Source: Luteolibacter sp. LG18
GTDB lineage: Bacteria; Verrucomicrobiota; Verrucomicrobiia; Verrucomicrobiales; Akkermansiaceae
Reading direction: 5' to 3'
DNA length: 64,000 nucleotides
Assembly: GCF_036322585.1 (NCBI RefSeq)
Contig: NZ_AP024600.1
Span: 3,844,001 to 3,908,000, forward strand
The translations under genes and the position numbers were made by a program. Every line of letters starts with the position of its first letter. Position 1 is the first letter of the stretch. The notes under the pieces were generated by a model. That model made no database searches. It was not told where the DNA came from and saw only the letters and a program-made list of their open reading frames with translations. Positions 9,197 to 18,555 of this stretch are shown piece after piece.

Positions 9197-12100
9197 ATGG
9201 CCCGTTTCTTCATCGACCGCCCCGTGTTCGCCTGGGTGGTCTCACTCCTGATCTGCCTCCTCGGGGTGCTCGCGATCACCGGCCTGCCGGTGGCCCAGTA
9301 TCCGAACGTGGCGCCACCCGCCATCTCCGTGAAGGCGGTCTATTCCGGTGCTTCCTCGGAGACCCTCACCGACACGGTGACCTCGGTGATCGAGCAGCAG
9401 CTCAACGGCATCGACAACCTCCTCTACATGTCCTCCACGGCGGACGCCTCGGGGGTGACGATCATCACGCTCTACTTCAAGCCCGGCACCAACGCGGACA
9501 CCGCGCAGGTGCAGGTGCAGAACAAGGTGCAGCTCGCCACGCCCAGCCTGCCGCAGGTGGTGCAGCAGACGGGGATCACGGTGGCGAAGGCGACCCGCAA
9601 CTTCATGATGTTCTTCACGCTCTCGTCCGAGGACGGCAGCATGGATGAAATCGCGCTGGGCAATTACCTCGCCGCCAACGTGCTCGACCCGATCCGGCGC
9701 GTGGAAGGGGTGGGGGAGGTAAGCCAGTTCGGCACCCAGTATGCGATGCGCGTCTGGTTGAACCCGGACAAGCTGATGAGCTACAATCTCACGCCTGCCG
9801 ATATTTCCGCGGCCATTCAGGCCCAGAACACGCAGGTGCCCATCGGCCAGATCGGCATGCTGCCGTCCGTCGACCAGCAGCAGCTCAACATCATCATGCA
9901 GGGCCGCGCCACGCTGCGCGACGTGCAGGAGTTCAACGGCATCGCCCTGCGCGTGAACACGGATGGCTCCCGCGTCTATCTCCGCGATGTCGCCCGGGTG
10001 GAACTCGCCGGTGAGGATTACTCCAGCCGCGCCCGCGTGAACGGCCGCCCGTCGTCCGCCGCCGCCATCAAGCTGGCCCCCGCCGCGAACGCGCTGAATA
10101 CCGCCGAGGCCATCCGCTCGAAGCTCGACGAGCTTTCGAAGTTCTTCCCCGCCGGCGTGCGCGTGGACTACCCGCTGGATACCTCCGCCTTCGTGAAGAT
10201 CTCCGTCGAGGAGGTGGTGAAGACCCTCATCGAGGCCATCATCCTGGTGTTCCTGGTGATGTATCTGTTCCTGCAGAACCTCCGTGCCACCCTGATTCCG
10301 ACGATCGTGGTGCCGGTGGCGTTGTTGGGAACGTTCGGCTGCATGGCGGCCTTCGGCTTCTCGATCAACGTGCTCACCATGTTCGGCATGGTGCTGGCGA
10401 TCGGCATCCTCGTGGACGACGCCATCGTGGTGGTGGAGAACGTGGAACGCATCATGTCCGAGGAGGGGCTGTCGCCGAAGGAAGCCACGCGGAAGGCGAT
10501 GGGCCAGATCACCAGCGCACTCATCGGCATCACGCTGGTGCTCACCGCGGTGTTCATCCCGATGGCCTTCTTCGGGGGATCGGTGGGCACCATTTATCGC
10601 CAGTTCTCGATGTCGCTGGTGGCGTCGATGATCTTCTCGGTGTTCCTCGCCCTCTCGCTGACCCCGGCCCTCTGCGCCACCCTGCTCAAGCCGGTGGAAG
10701 CCGGTCACCATCATGAGAAGCGCGGCTTCTTCGGCTGGTTCAACCGGACCTTCAATGCCTTCACCAGCCACTACGCCGGTTGGGTGCGGAGCCTCGTGAA
10801 GCGCACCGTCTTCGGCATGCTGGCGCTCCTCGTCATCCTGGTCGGAGTGGGCTTCCTCTACGTGAAGCTGCCCTCCGCGTTCCTTCCGGACGAGGACCAG
10901 GGCTACTTCCTCACCAACGTGAACCTGCCCGTGGGCGCGGCGGACACCCGCACCCGCGACGTGATCCTCCAGATGGAGGACTACCTCGGCAAGCAGCCCG
11001 AGATCGAGAGCTACATCACCGTGGCCGGTTTCAGCTTCAACGGCCGCGGCCAGAACTCGGCGCTCGCCTTCGTCCGCCTCAAGCCGTGGGAGGAGCGCAA
11101 GGGCGCCGACCACAAGGTCCAGGCCGTGATCAAGCGCGCCATGATGGGCTTCGGCGGGATCAAGGACGCCATGGTGTTCCCGCTCAATCCGCCCGCCATC
11201 GCCGAGCTCGGCACCTCGACCGGTTTCGACTTCTGGTTGAAGGACGAGGCCAACGTGGGCCACGAGAAGATGATGGCTGCGCGCGACCAGCTCATGGCCG
11301 AGGCCTCGAAGAGCCACGTGCTCGCCGGTGTCCGCGTGCAGGGCCTGGAAGACGCGGCCGTGCTCAAGGTGGAGCTCGACCAGGACAAGGCGGTCGCCCT
11401 CGGCGTTTCGCTGGCGGACATCAACACCACGATGCAGACCTCCTTCGGTTCCTTCTACGTGAACAACTTCGTGAACGGCCCGCGCATCCAGCGCGTGATC
11501 GTGCAGCTCGACGCGCAGTTCCGCATGAGCCCGGACGACCTGAAGAACGTGCACGTCCGCAACAAGAACGGCCAGATGGTGCCGCTCGGAGCCTTCCTCA
11601 CCACCACCTGGAGCTTCGGTTCGCCCCAGCTCCAGCGCTACAACGGCGTGCCCGCGGTGAACATCGCGGGGGCCGCCGCTCCGGGCCGCAGTTCGGGTGA
11701 AGCGATGGTGGAGATGGAACGTCTCGCCAAGGACCTGCCCGCGGGCATCGGCTACGAATGGAGCGGCCAGTCCTATGAGGAACGCCTCTCCGGTTCGCAG
11801 GCACCGATGCTCTACGGCCTGTCCCTGCTCGTCGTGTTCCTCTGCCTCGCGGCTCTCTACGAGAGCTGGTCGATCCCGTTCGCGGTGATCATGGTGGTGC
11901 CGCTGGGCATCATCGGGGCGCTGCTCGCGGTGACCATGCGGGATTTCCCGAACGACGTGTTCTTCAAGGTGGGCCTGCTCACCACCGTGGGTCTGGCGAC
12001 GAAGAACGCCATCCTCATCATCGAGTATGCCGTCGAGCTGCGGAATGGAGGCAAGCGCCTGGTCGATGCCATCGTCGAGGCCGTCCACCTCCGTCTCCGC

Positions 12101-12373
12101 CCGATCCTGATGACGTCCATGGCCTTCATCCTCGGGGTGATGCCGCTCGCCATCAGCACCGGCGCGGGCTCCGCCAGCCAGAACGCCATCGGCACCGGCG
12201 TGGCGGGCGGGATGTTCGCCGCCACCGTCCTCGCCATTTTCCTCGTGCCGGTCTTCTATGTATTCGTCAGCCGTCTGGTTGGCGGAAAGAATGCCGACGC
12301 CGCGTCTGTTTCCGATTCACCCGCCGCACCCGCTTCTGAAACTCCCGAGAAAGGAGACACACAACATGCATAA
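9197..12373 (+). CDS. RND multidrug efflux transporter, inner-membrane pump (AcrB/MexB type, HAE1)
   Basis: Proton-driven exporter with 12 transmembrane helices and two large periplasmic loops; 1058 residues, the normal size. It starts with the family sequence ARFFIDRPVFAWVV. The helix-4 pair of proton-relay aspartates is seen in GILVDDAIVVVENVER at residues 407-408, the same numbering as E. coli AcrB. The C-terminal half repeats the fold (GLATKNAILIIEYA). It captures hydrophobic compounds from the periplasm and passes them to the outer-membrane channel through the adaptor. Spacing before the start is AT-rich with a doubled GTCATTA and no obvious ribosome site. Its stop overlaps the start of the outer-membrane gene by 8 bases, implying coupled translation. 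Substrates cannot be told from sequence. Confidence 0.96.
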   Translation: MARFFIDRPVFAWVVSLLICLLGVLAITGLPVAQYPNVAPPAISVKAVYSGASSETLTDTVTSVIEQQLNGIDNLLYMSSTADASGVTIITLYFKPGTNADTAQVQVQNKVQLATPSLPQVVQQTGITVAKATRNFMMFFTLSSEDGSMDEIALGNYLAANVLDPIRRVEGVGEVSQFGTQYAMRVWLNPDKLMSYNLTPADISAAIQAQNTQVPIGQIGMLPSVDQQQLNIIMQGRATLRDVQEFNGIALRVNTDGSRVYLRDVARVELAGEDYSSRARVNGRPSSAAAIKLAPAANALNTAEAIRSKLDELSKFFPAGVRVDYPLDTSAFVKISVEEVVKTLIEAIILVFLVMYLFLQNLRATLIPTIVVPVALLGTFGCMAAFGFSINVLTMFGMVLAIGILVDDAIVVVENVERIMSEEGLSPKEATRKAMGQITSALIGITLVLTAVFIPMAFFGGSVGTIYRQFSMSLVASMIFSVFLALSLTPALCATLLKPVEAGHHHEKRGFFGWFNRTFNAFTSHYAGWVRSLVKRTVFGMLALLVILVGVGFLYVKLPSAFLPDEDQGYFLTNVNLPVGAADTRTRDVILQMEDYLGKQPEIESYITVAGFSFNGRGQNSALAFVRLKPWEERKGADHKVQAVIKRAMMGFGGIKDAMVFPLNPPAIAELGTSTGFDFWLKDEANVGHEKMMAARDQLMAEASKSHVLAGVRVQGLEDAAVLKVELDQDKAVALGVSLADINTTMQTSFGSFYVNNFVNGPRIQRVIVQLDAQFRMSPDDLKNVHVRNKNGQMVPLGAFLTTTWSFGSPQLQRYNGVPAVNIAGAAAPGRSSGEAMVEMERLAKDLPAGIGYEWSGQSYEERLSGSQAPMLYGLSLLVVFLCLAALYESWSIPFAVIMVVPLGIIGALLAVTMRDFPNDVFFKVGLLTTVGLATKNAILIIEYAVELRNGGKRLVDAIVEAVHLRLRPILMTSMAFILGVMPLAISTGAGSASQNAIGTGVAGGMFAATVLAIFLVPVFYVFVSRLVGGKNADAASVSDSPAAPASETPEKGDTQHA

Positions 12374-13718
12374 GACACTCGCACCCCTGGTCATCGCCCC
12401 GCTCCTGTTCAGCGGCTGCTCGTTGATCCCCGACTACCAGCGCCCCGGCGCTCCGGTCGCGGACCATTGGCCGAACGGTGCCGGCTCGTCCAAGGACGGC
12501 ATCGACTCCCGCGGCTTCTTCGGCGATCCGCGACTCCGCAAGCTCATCGCCGTCTCGCTGGAAAACAACCGCGATGTCCGCATCGCCGCGCTCAACGTCG
12601 AGCAGATCCGCGCCCAGTACCGCATCTCCCGCTCCGAGTTGTTCCCGACCGTCGGCGTCGGCGGTGAGGCCACCAGCGGCCGCTCCAATGGCACCACCAC
12701 CCATCTCTACGGGGCTTCCGTGGGCGTGACCTCTTACGAGCTCGATCTCTTCGGCCGCGTCCGCAGCCTGAACCAGGCCGCGCTCCAGCAGTATCTCGCG
12801 TCGGATGAAGCCCGCCGCGGTGTCCAGCTCGCGCTGGCTTCCGAGGTGGCCACCCAGTACCTCACCGAGCGCGCCTTGCTCGAGCAGATCGCCCTTTCCG
12901 AGCGCACGCTCGGTGCGGTCAGCAAGACCTACGACCTCATCAACCAGCGCTTCACCGCCGGGGATGCCTCGGACCTCGATGTCCAGTCGGTCAATACCCA
13001 GGTGCAGACGGCCAAGGTTAACCTGGCGACCTACCGCCAGCAGCTCGCCCAGACCCAGAACGCGCTCCAGTTGCTCTCCGGCAATTCGCTTCCGACGAAC
13101 CTGCCTGGCGGTCGCGGTCTTGGCTCCGGCATCGTCCATGACGTTTCGCCGGGCATGCCTTCACAGTTGCTCACGCGCCGCCCGGACATCCGCGAGGCCG
13201 AGCACAACCTGATCGCGGCCAATGCCAATATCGGGGCCGCCCGCGCCGCGTTCTTTCCGTCGATCACCCTGACGGCGAGCGGGGGCACGGCCAGCAGCTC
13301 GTTCTCGAACCTGTTCAAGGGCGGCACCGGCACGTGGCTGTTCTCGCCGCAGATCAACCTGCCGATCTTCACCGGCGGTCGCAACCAGGCGAACCTCGAT
13401 GCCGCGGTGGTCCGCAAGAACATCCAGGTGGCGACTTATGAGAAAGCGATTCAGACCGCCTTCCGCGAAGTGGCCGACGGCCTCGCCGCGCGCAGCGGTC
13501 TGGCCAACCGGATCGCGGCCACCGAAGCCCTCGTGGCCGCGCAGGAGAAGCGTTTCTCGCTCGCCGATGCCCGCTACCAGCGCGGCGTCGACAGCTACTT
13601 CGAGGTGCTCAGCGCCCAGCAGGATCTCTACGCCGCGCAGCAGAACCTAATCCAGCTCCGCCTCTCCCGCGAGGCAAACTTGGTCTCGCTCTACAAGGCG
13701 CTCGGCGGCGGATGGTAA
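12366..13718 (+). CDS. Outer-membrane efflux lipoprotein (OprM/NodT family)
   Basis: TolC-like channel of the tripartite RND pump. A short signal peptide ends at FSGC (Cys18), giving a lipid-anchored mature protein. The body shows the two-fold repeat of outer-membrane efflux proteins: SYELDLFGRVRSLNQAA, then LPVFTGG-like LPIFTGGRNQANL and the closing SYFEVLSAQQDLYAAQQNL. The ATG at 12366 is inside the last codons of the pump gene (ATGCATAA overlap) and is preceded by AAAGGAG, deciding the start. It is the last gene of the operon; a strong terminator follows 50 bases later. 450 residues is normal. Confidence 0.94.
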   Translation: MHKTLAPLVIAPLLFSGCSLIPDYQRPGAPVADHWPNGAGSSKDGIDSRGFFGDPRLRKLIAVSLENNRDVRIAALNVEQIRAQYRISRSELFPTVGVGGEATSGRSNGTTTHLYGASVGVTSYELDLFGRVRSLNQAALQQYLASDEARRGVQLALASEVATQYLTERALLEQIALSERTLGAVSKTYDLINQRFTAGDASDLDVQSVNTQVQTAKVNLATYRQQLAQTQNALQLLSGNSLPTNLPGGRGLGSGIVHDVSPGMPSQLLTRRPDIREAEHNLIAANANIGAARAAFFPSITLTASGGTASSSFSNLFKGGTGTWLFSPQINLPIFTGGRNQANLDAAVVRKNIQVATYEKAIQTAFREVADGLAARSGLANRIAATEALVAAQEKRFSLADARYQRGVDSYFEVLSAQQDLYAAQQNLIQLRLSREANLVSLYKALGGGW

Positions 13719-13763
13719 CTGGGAGTAGGGACATTCGTCCCGTTCTTCCAATGACGATAGCTC

Positions 13764-13794
13764 AAAAGGCCGGTGGCATCCCCACCGGCTTTTT
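13764..13794 (+). terminator. Intrinsic terminator of the RND operon
   Basis: GCCGGTGG (13769-13776) and CCACCGGC (13782-13789) form a perfect 8-bp stem with a CATCC loop, with AAAA before and TTTTT after. The remaining 282 bases to the next gene hold no further gene; a tandem CTAAAGT motif near 13851-13866 is the only visible feature. Confidence 0.93.
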
Positions 13795-14076
13795 CGCGTC
13801 ATGGGCTTTCCGTTTCCGCGTCTGTTAGTCTTTCCATTATTTTGTTGCCTAAAGTACTAAAGTTGGTAAAGATTCGCCTCGGCTAGGGCAGGTGCGGTGT
13901 AAGCCGGATCCCCCAGCCGCGACTGAGACCTCTGAAGAGGATCGTCGATTTCGCCCACCGTGCAGTCCCCACGGCGGCGGTTCCGGCCCATTCCGGCCGA
14001 TCAAGCAACCGAACCGAGAAATCCTCCGCGCCCCAGGCCACGTGGTTCCTGGCGTTGGAAATCCCTTGTCTCCAAC

Positions 14077-17000
14077 ATGAATCATCCTTTGACCGGACGG
14101 CGTGGCGTCGTCCTCGTGTCCCTGTTGTCCGTCGGCCTCACGGCCAGTGCGGTTGCCGCCCCGAAATACCAGTCCGGGTCTTTGACCCTCTCCCAGCCGA
14201 ACACCGGCACGTGGAAATCCGTGACTTTCACCACGGCCTTTTCCGCAGCCCCAGTGGTGGTGCTCGGCACGCCGACGAACGCGGATGCCGCGGGTTTCGC
14301 CGCCCGCGTCCGCAATGTCACCGCGACCGGTTTCGAATACCAGATCGATGAATGGGACTATCTCGATGGAGTCCACGGTCAGGAGACCCTGAACTATTTG
14401 GCAATCGAGCCGGGCACCCACACGATTGATGGCAAGACCTGGCAGGCGGGACGCACCACCGGTGTGACCCGCACCGCGCAGACGGTGACGTTGGCCAGTG
14501 GCTTCAGCGCGTCGCCCGTGGTGCTGGCCCAGGTGGAGTCCACCGCGAATGCCAAGGCGGTGACCAGCCGCGTGCAAGCGGTGACCACTTCGAACTTCCA
14601 GCTCAAGGCGATCACCCAGGAGTCCGACACCGCGGCGCTTTCGAGCGAATCGGTTGGCTGGATCGCCATCGCGGCTTCCACTGGCACGTTGGATGGCGCG
14701 GCGTTCCAAGCGGCCAAGACCGGCGCGAATGTTACGGATGCGTGGAAGGCGATCACCTTTGGCAGCACGGTGCGTCAGCCGCTGATCTTCGCCCAGGCGC
14801 AGACGGCGAACGGGGCCGATCCCTTCGTGATTCGCCAGCGGAACCTCAGCGGCACGGGCGTCGAGATCTTCCTACAGGAAGAACAGTCCGCTGGAACCGA
14901 AACCACCCACGGCAACGCGGAGGACGTCGGCTATCTGGTGCTCGGCGAAACGCAGGGCGAGCTGCGTTCGAAGTTGGAACTCGGCGAGGTCGTCCAGGAC
15001 CAGGCTTCGGCGGGCACCTGGCAGACGGTGACCTTCACCGGTGGGCCTTACACGAATCCGGTGGTCGTCTTCGGCCCATCGACGCAGAACGACAGCGAGC
15101 CGGTGGGCATCCGGGTGCGGAACGTGACCGCCACCGGATTCGAGTGGCAGTTCGATGAATGGGATTACCAGGACGGTGTCCACGCCCAGGAGCAGGCCCA
15201 TTACCTCGTCGCGGAGGAGGGGAGCTATGTCATCGGCGGATTGCTCTGGCAGTTCGGTCGTGCGGCAGCCGTGAACCAGGCGGCGTCCGCGCTGACCTTT
15301 CCGCAGGCATTCGCCGCGGCGCCGGTGGTGCTTACCCAGACCGCCACGCGGAATGGCGCCAGCGCGGTGAAGTCCCGCGTCAGCGGAGTCTCCGCCACGG
15401 GTTTCTCCGTGCGATTGGAGGAAGAGGCCGCGCAGGACCAGACCCACGTCAATGAGGCGGTGCACTACCTCGCCGTGCAGCAGGGCAATGGCCGTCTGGT
15501 GACGCCGCCCTTCCTCTCGGTGAACTCACTGCTCACTCCAGCGGAGGTCACGGAGTTTTTCAAGACGGAGGCCTTCACCCGCAAGGTCGCGGAGCCGTTC
15601 CTCTTCGCCGACGCCCAGACGCGCAATGACACCGATCCGGTGACACTGCGCTTCCAGGGCCTCAATGCGGCGGGTGCGGACCTGCGCTTGCAGGAGGAAA
15701 CCTCGGTCGATGTGAACATCGCGCACACCGCGGAGAAGATCGGCATCCTTTCGATCGCCGGGGCTTTGGACACGGATGAGGACGGGTTGCCCGATGCCTG
15801 GGAAACCGCCAACGGCCTGAATCCGAACAATCCGGCCGATGCAACGCTTGATCCCGATGGCGATGGCCTGAACAACCTCGCCGAGCACACTTACGGCACC
15901 AATCCGAACGCGGCCAATGGCACGGGCACTTTCACGGTGGTCACCTTGGCTCCGGATGCGTTCGAGAAGGATGGGGGACGTGCCTCGTTCCAGATCACCC
16001 GCAGCGGCGGCGTGGCTCCGGCGACGGTGGCCTATGCCCTGAGCGGCACGGCGTCGGCCGGCGAATACGTGGTGAAGGACGATCGCGGGACCACGCTCAG
16101 TGGCACCGTGTCCTTTGCCGCAGGTGAAACCTCGCGCACGGTGTTCATCGTGCCGGTGCTCGATGCGCTGGACGAGTATCCGGAGACCGTCTTGCTTACG
16201 ATCTCCAATGGCTCCGGCTACACCGTCGGCTTGCCGAAGGTGGCGACCGTGAAGATCAAGGACGCGACCGATATTCCGCAGAACGAGCAGCTCTTCGTGG
16301 CTTACCTGACCCGCCAGGGCACGGCCCAGACCTATGGCTCGGGTGTCGCGACGCTGTTCCTGAACGGATCGAAGACCGCAGCCCGGGTGAACCTCAGCTT
16401 CAGCGGCCTGACCTCGAACCAGGTGAACGCTTACCTCCGCTACGGGGTGACCTCGGGCGTGGGACCGGAGTTGCGCCCGACCCTGCCGATCGGCCAAGTG
16501 ACGAATGAAACCTGGACCATCAATCCCGTCGGCGCGTTGGCGGGGCAGGACCTCATCGACGGGCTCTTCCAGAACTCCGGGAAATGGGTTTACGTGAACA
16601 TCGGCACCGGCACCTATCCCGCCGGGGAAATCGCGGGCACCTTCACGCGGCAGACCGGCTCCAGCACCTTCACGCCGCCCGCCGATCCCTCGGCACCCGC
16701 CACGCTCACCGGCGAGGCGTTGACCCGCGATGTGTCGCGGTTCCTGACCCAGGCGACCTTCGGCCCGACCAAGGCCGAGATCGATGCCCTCGTGACCTCG
16801 ATCCAGACCACCTACGGTGGCGATCGTATCGCGGCCTACGGCGCGTGGATTGACACCCAGTTCGGCTACGATCAGACGAAGCTGCTCGATTACACCGAAG
16901 CCGCGGACGCCCACGAGTGGAACCTGCGCGGTGCCTCGCCCTCGAACTTCACCAACAACGACGAGCCGGCTTATCACAACCGCCGCCGGGGCTGGTGGCT

Positions 17001-18528
17001 GATTTCGACCAAGGCCCGTGACCAGCTCCGCCAGCGGACCGCCTTTGCCCTTAGCGAACTGCTCGTGGTGTCGGAAGACCTCGCGCTGCTGCGGAACAAG
17101 CACTACGGCCTGGCGAACTACTACGACCAGCTCGGAGCCCGCGCCGATGGGAACTACCGCACGCTGCTCGAAGATGTGAGCAAGAGCCCGGTGATGGGGA
17201 AATACCTCAGCCACCTGCAGAACCAGAAGGAGGTGACCGATGGCAGCGGCAACGTGCTGATCAGCCCGGATGAGAACTACGCCCGCGAGATCCTCCAGTT
17301 GTTCTCGATCGGCCTCGTCCAGCTCCATCCGGATGGCTCGCTGAAGCTCGGCGGCGATGGCTTGCCCATCCCGACCTACAACAACGACGACATCACCAAC
17401 CTCGCCCGCGTCTTCACCGGCTGGAGCTTCAGCAAGAAGAACGGGGCGGCGGGAACGGGTTACGCCGTGCAGGACAACACGAACTTCTTCCAGGGGAACG
17501 GCCCTGCCTACTACCAGGCGTCGTGGACCAATCCGCTGAAGAATTTCGCGGCCTACCACGACACCGGTGCGAAGACCGTGCTCGGCAGCAACATCGCGAG
17601 CGGGTTGGCCGGTCAGGCGGATCTGGATGCGGCGCTGGACATCATCTTCGCCCATCCGAATGTCGCCCCCTTCATCAGCAAGCAACTGATCCAGCGCCTG
17701 GTCACGTCGAACCCGAGCCGCGGTTACGTCTACCGCGTCGCCCAGAAGTTCGAGAACAACGGCTCCGGCACCCGCGGCAACCTGAAGGCGGTGGTCAAAG
17801 CGATTCTCCTCGATCCCGAGGCCCGCGATCTCCAACTCGTGCAGCAGGTCGGCTATGGCAAGCAGAAGGAACCCATCGTCCGCTACGTGCAGCTCCTGCG
17901 CGCGTTCGATGGCAAGTCGTCGCTGCCACTGTCGGCGCTGAGTTCCTTCGGTTACCCGGCGGGCCAGCTCGACAACTTCCCGTCCGGCACCACGCTGTAT
18001 CGCTATCCGAACACGGACGACGCGCTCGGCCAGACCCCGCAGGACGCGCCCACGGTCTTCAACTGGTTCCTGCCCGGCTTCAATCCCGGCGGCCAGCTCG
18101 CCGCGGCCGGACTGGTGGCTCCCGAACTCCAGCTCAGCACGGAGACGGCGGTGATCAGCACCACCAACTACGCCAACACCGTCATCCAGAACAACGATGG
18201 CCAGAGCGTGAATCGGTTGGTCGGCTCGACCGATCCACTGGAGGAGAACGTGGCGCTCGACCGCACCGTCCACGAGCAGCTCTACGACGCGCGCATCACC
18301 GCGGGCGATACCGTGGCGCAGGCGTCCACCGCCGTGCTCGACCAGCTCGATCTGCTGCTCACGGCCGGGAACTTCAAGGCGGACTTCGCCACCGCTGCCA
18401 CACCGAACCCACGCAGCATCGTGATCGATAGCGCGGCCTCGCTCGATGCCGCCACCACCACCCCGGCGCGGGTGAAGCACCTGCTCTACCTGCTCGCCAC
18501 CTCTCCGGAATACGTGAACCAGAAGTAA
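14077..18528 (+). CDS. Secreted DUF1800 protein with six lectin-like repeats, Calx-beta and CHRD domains
   Basis: A 1483-residue exported protein. Signal peptide about 1-29 (ending SAVAA). Residues 30-560 hold six degenerate copies of a module resembling H-type lectins (patterns such as TWKSVTF, APVVVLG, VRNVTATGFEYQIDEWDY, LNYLAIEPG); copies 1 and 4 are the best preserved. A thrombospondin-3-like calcium segment (DTDEDGLPDAWE) lies at 564-600, a Calx-beta domain near 610-730, and a CHRD-like domain near 735-860. The DUF1800 domain runs from about 880 (LTRDVSRFLTQATFGPT) to the end. DUF1800 genes are typically followed by DUF1501 genes, as here. The role is unknown; surface binding of glycans is an inference from the repeats. 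The ATG at 14077 starts the signal peptide. Confidence 0.88.
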   Translation: MNHPLTGRRGVVLVSLLSVGLTASAVAAPKYQSGSLTLSQPNTGTWKSVTFTTAFSAAPVVVLGTPTNADAAGFAARVRNVTATGFEYQIDEWDYLDGVHGQETLNYLAIEPGTHTIDGKTWQAGRTTGVTRTAQTVTLASGFSASPVVLAQVESTANAKAVTSRVQAVTTSNFQLKAITQESDTAALSSESVGWIAIAASTGTLDGAAFQAAKTGANVTDAWKAITFGSTVRQPLIFAQAQTANGADPFVIRQRNLSGTGVEIFLQEEQSAGTETTHGNAEDVGYLVLGETQGELRSKLELGEVVQDQASAGTWQTVTFTGGPYTNPVVVFGPSTQNDSEPVGIRVRNVTATGFEWQFDEWDYQDGVHAQEQAHYLVAEEGSYVIGGLLWQFGRAAAVNQAASALTFPQAFAAAPVVLTQTATRNGASAVKSRVSGVSATGFSVRLEEEAAQDQTHVNEAVHYLAVQQGNGRLVTPPFLSVNSLLTPAEVTEFFKTEAFTRKVAEPFLFADAQTRNDTDPVTLRFQGLNAAGADLRLQEETSVDVNIAHTAEKIGILSIAGALDTDEDGLPDAWETANGLNPNNPADATLDPDGDGLNNLAEHTYGTNPNAANGTGTFTVVTLAPDAFEKDGGRASFQITRSGGVAPATVAYALSGTASAGEYVVKDDRGTTLSGTVSFAAGETSRTVFIVPVLDALDEYPETVLLTISNGSGYTVGLPKVATVKIKDATDIPQNEQLFVAYLTRQGTAQTYGSGVATLFLNGSKTAARVNLSFSGLTSNQVNAYLRYGVTSGVGPELRPTLPIGQVTNETWTINPVGALAGQDLIDGLFQNSGKWVYVNIGTGTYPAGEIAGTFTRQTGSSTFTPPADPSAPATLTGEALTRDVSRFLTQATFGPTKAEIDALVTSIQTTYGGDRIAAYGAWIDTQFGYDQTKLLDYTEAADAHEWNLRGASPSNFTNNDEPAYHNRRRGWWLISTKARDQLRQRTAFALSELLVVSEDLALLRNKHYGLANYYDQLGARADGNYRTLLEDVSKSPVMGKYLSHLQNQKEVTDGSGNVLISPDENYAREILQLFSIGLVQLHPDGSLKLGGDGLPIPTYNNDDITNLARVFTGWSFSKKNGAAGTGYAVQDNTNFFQGNGPAYYQASWTNPLKNFAAYHDTGAKTVLGSNIASGLAGQADLDAALDIIFAHPNVAPFISKQLIQRLVTSNPSRGYVYRVAQKFENNGSGTRGNLKAVVKAILLDPEARDLQLVQQVGYGKQKEPIVRYVQLLRAFDGKSSLPLSALSSFGYPAGQLDNFPSGTTLYRYPNTDDALGQTPQDAPTVFNWFLPGFNPGGQLAAAGLVAPELQLSTETAVISTTNYANTVIQNNDGQSVNRLVGSTDPLEENVALDRTVHEQLYDARITAGDTVAQASTAVLDQLDLLLTAGNFKADFATAATPNPRSIVIDSAASLDAATTTPARVKHLLYLLATSPEYVNQK

Positions 18529-18555
18529 TCCCCCACCCCTCATCCATTCCTTACC

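Noticed and set aside
9242..12088. 948-codon open frame antisense to the RND pump
   Set aside because: His/Asp/Gly-rich shadow of a well-identified gene; no plausible motif.
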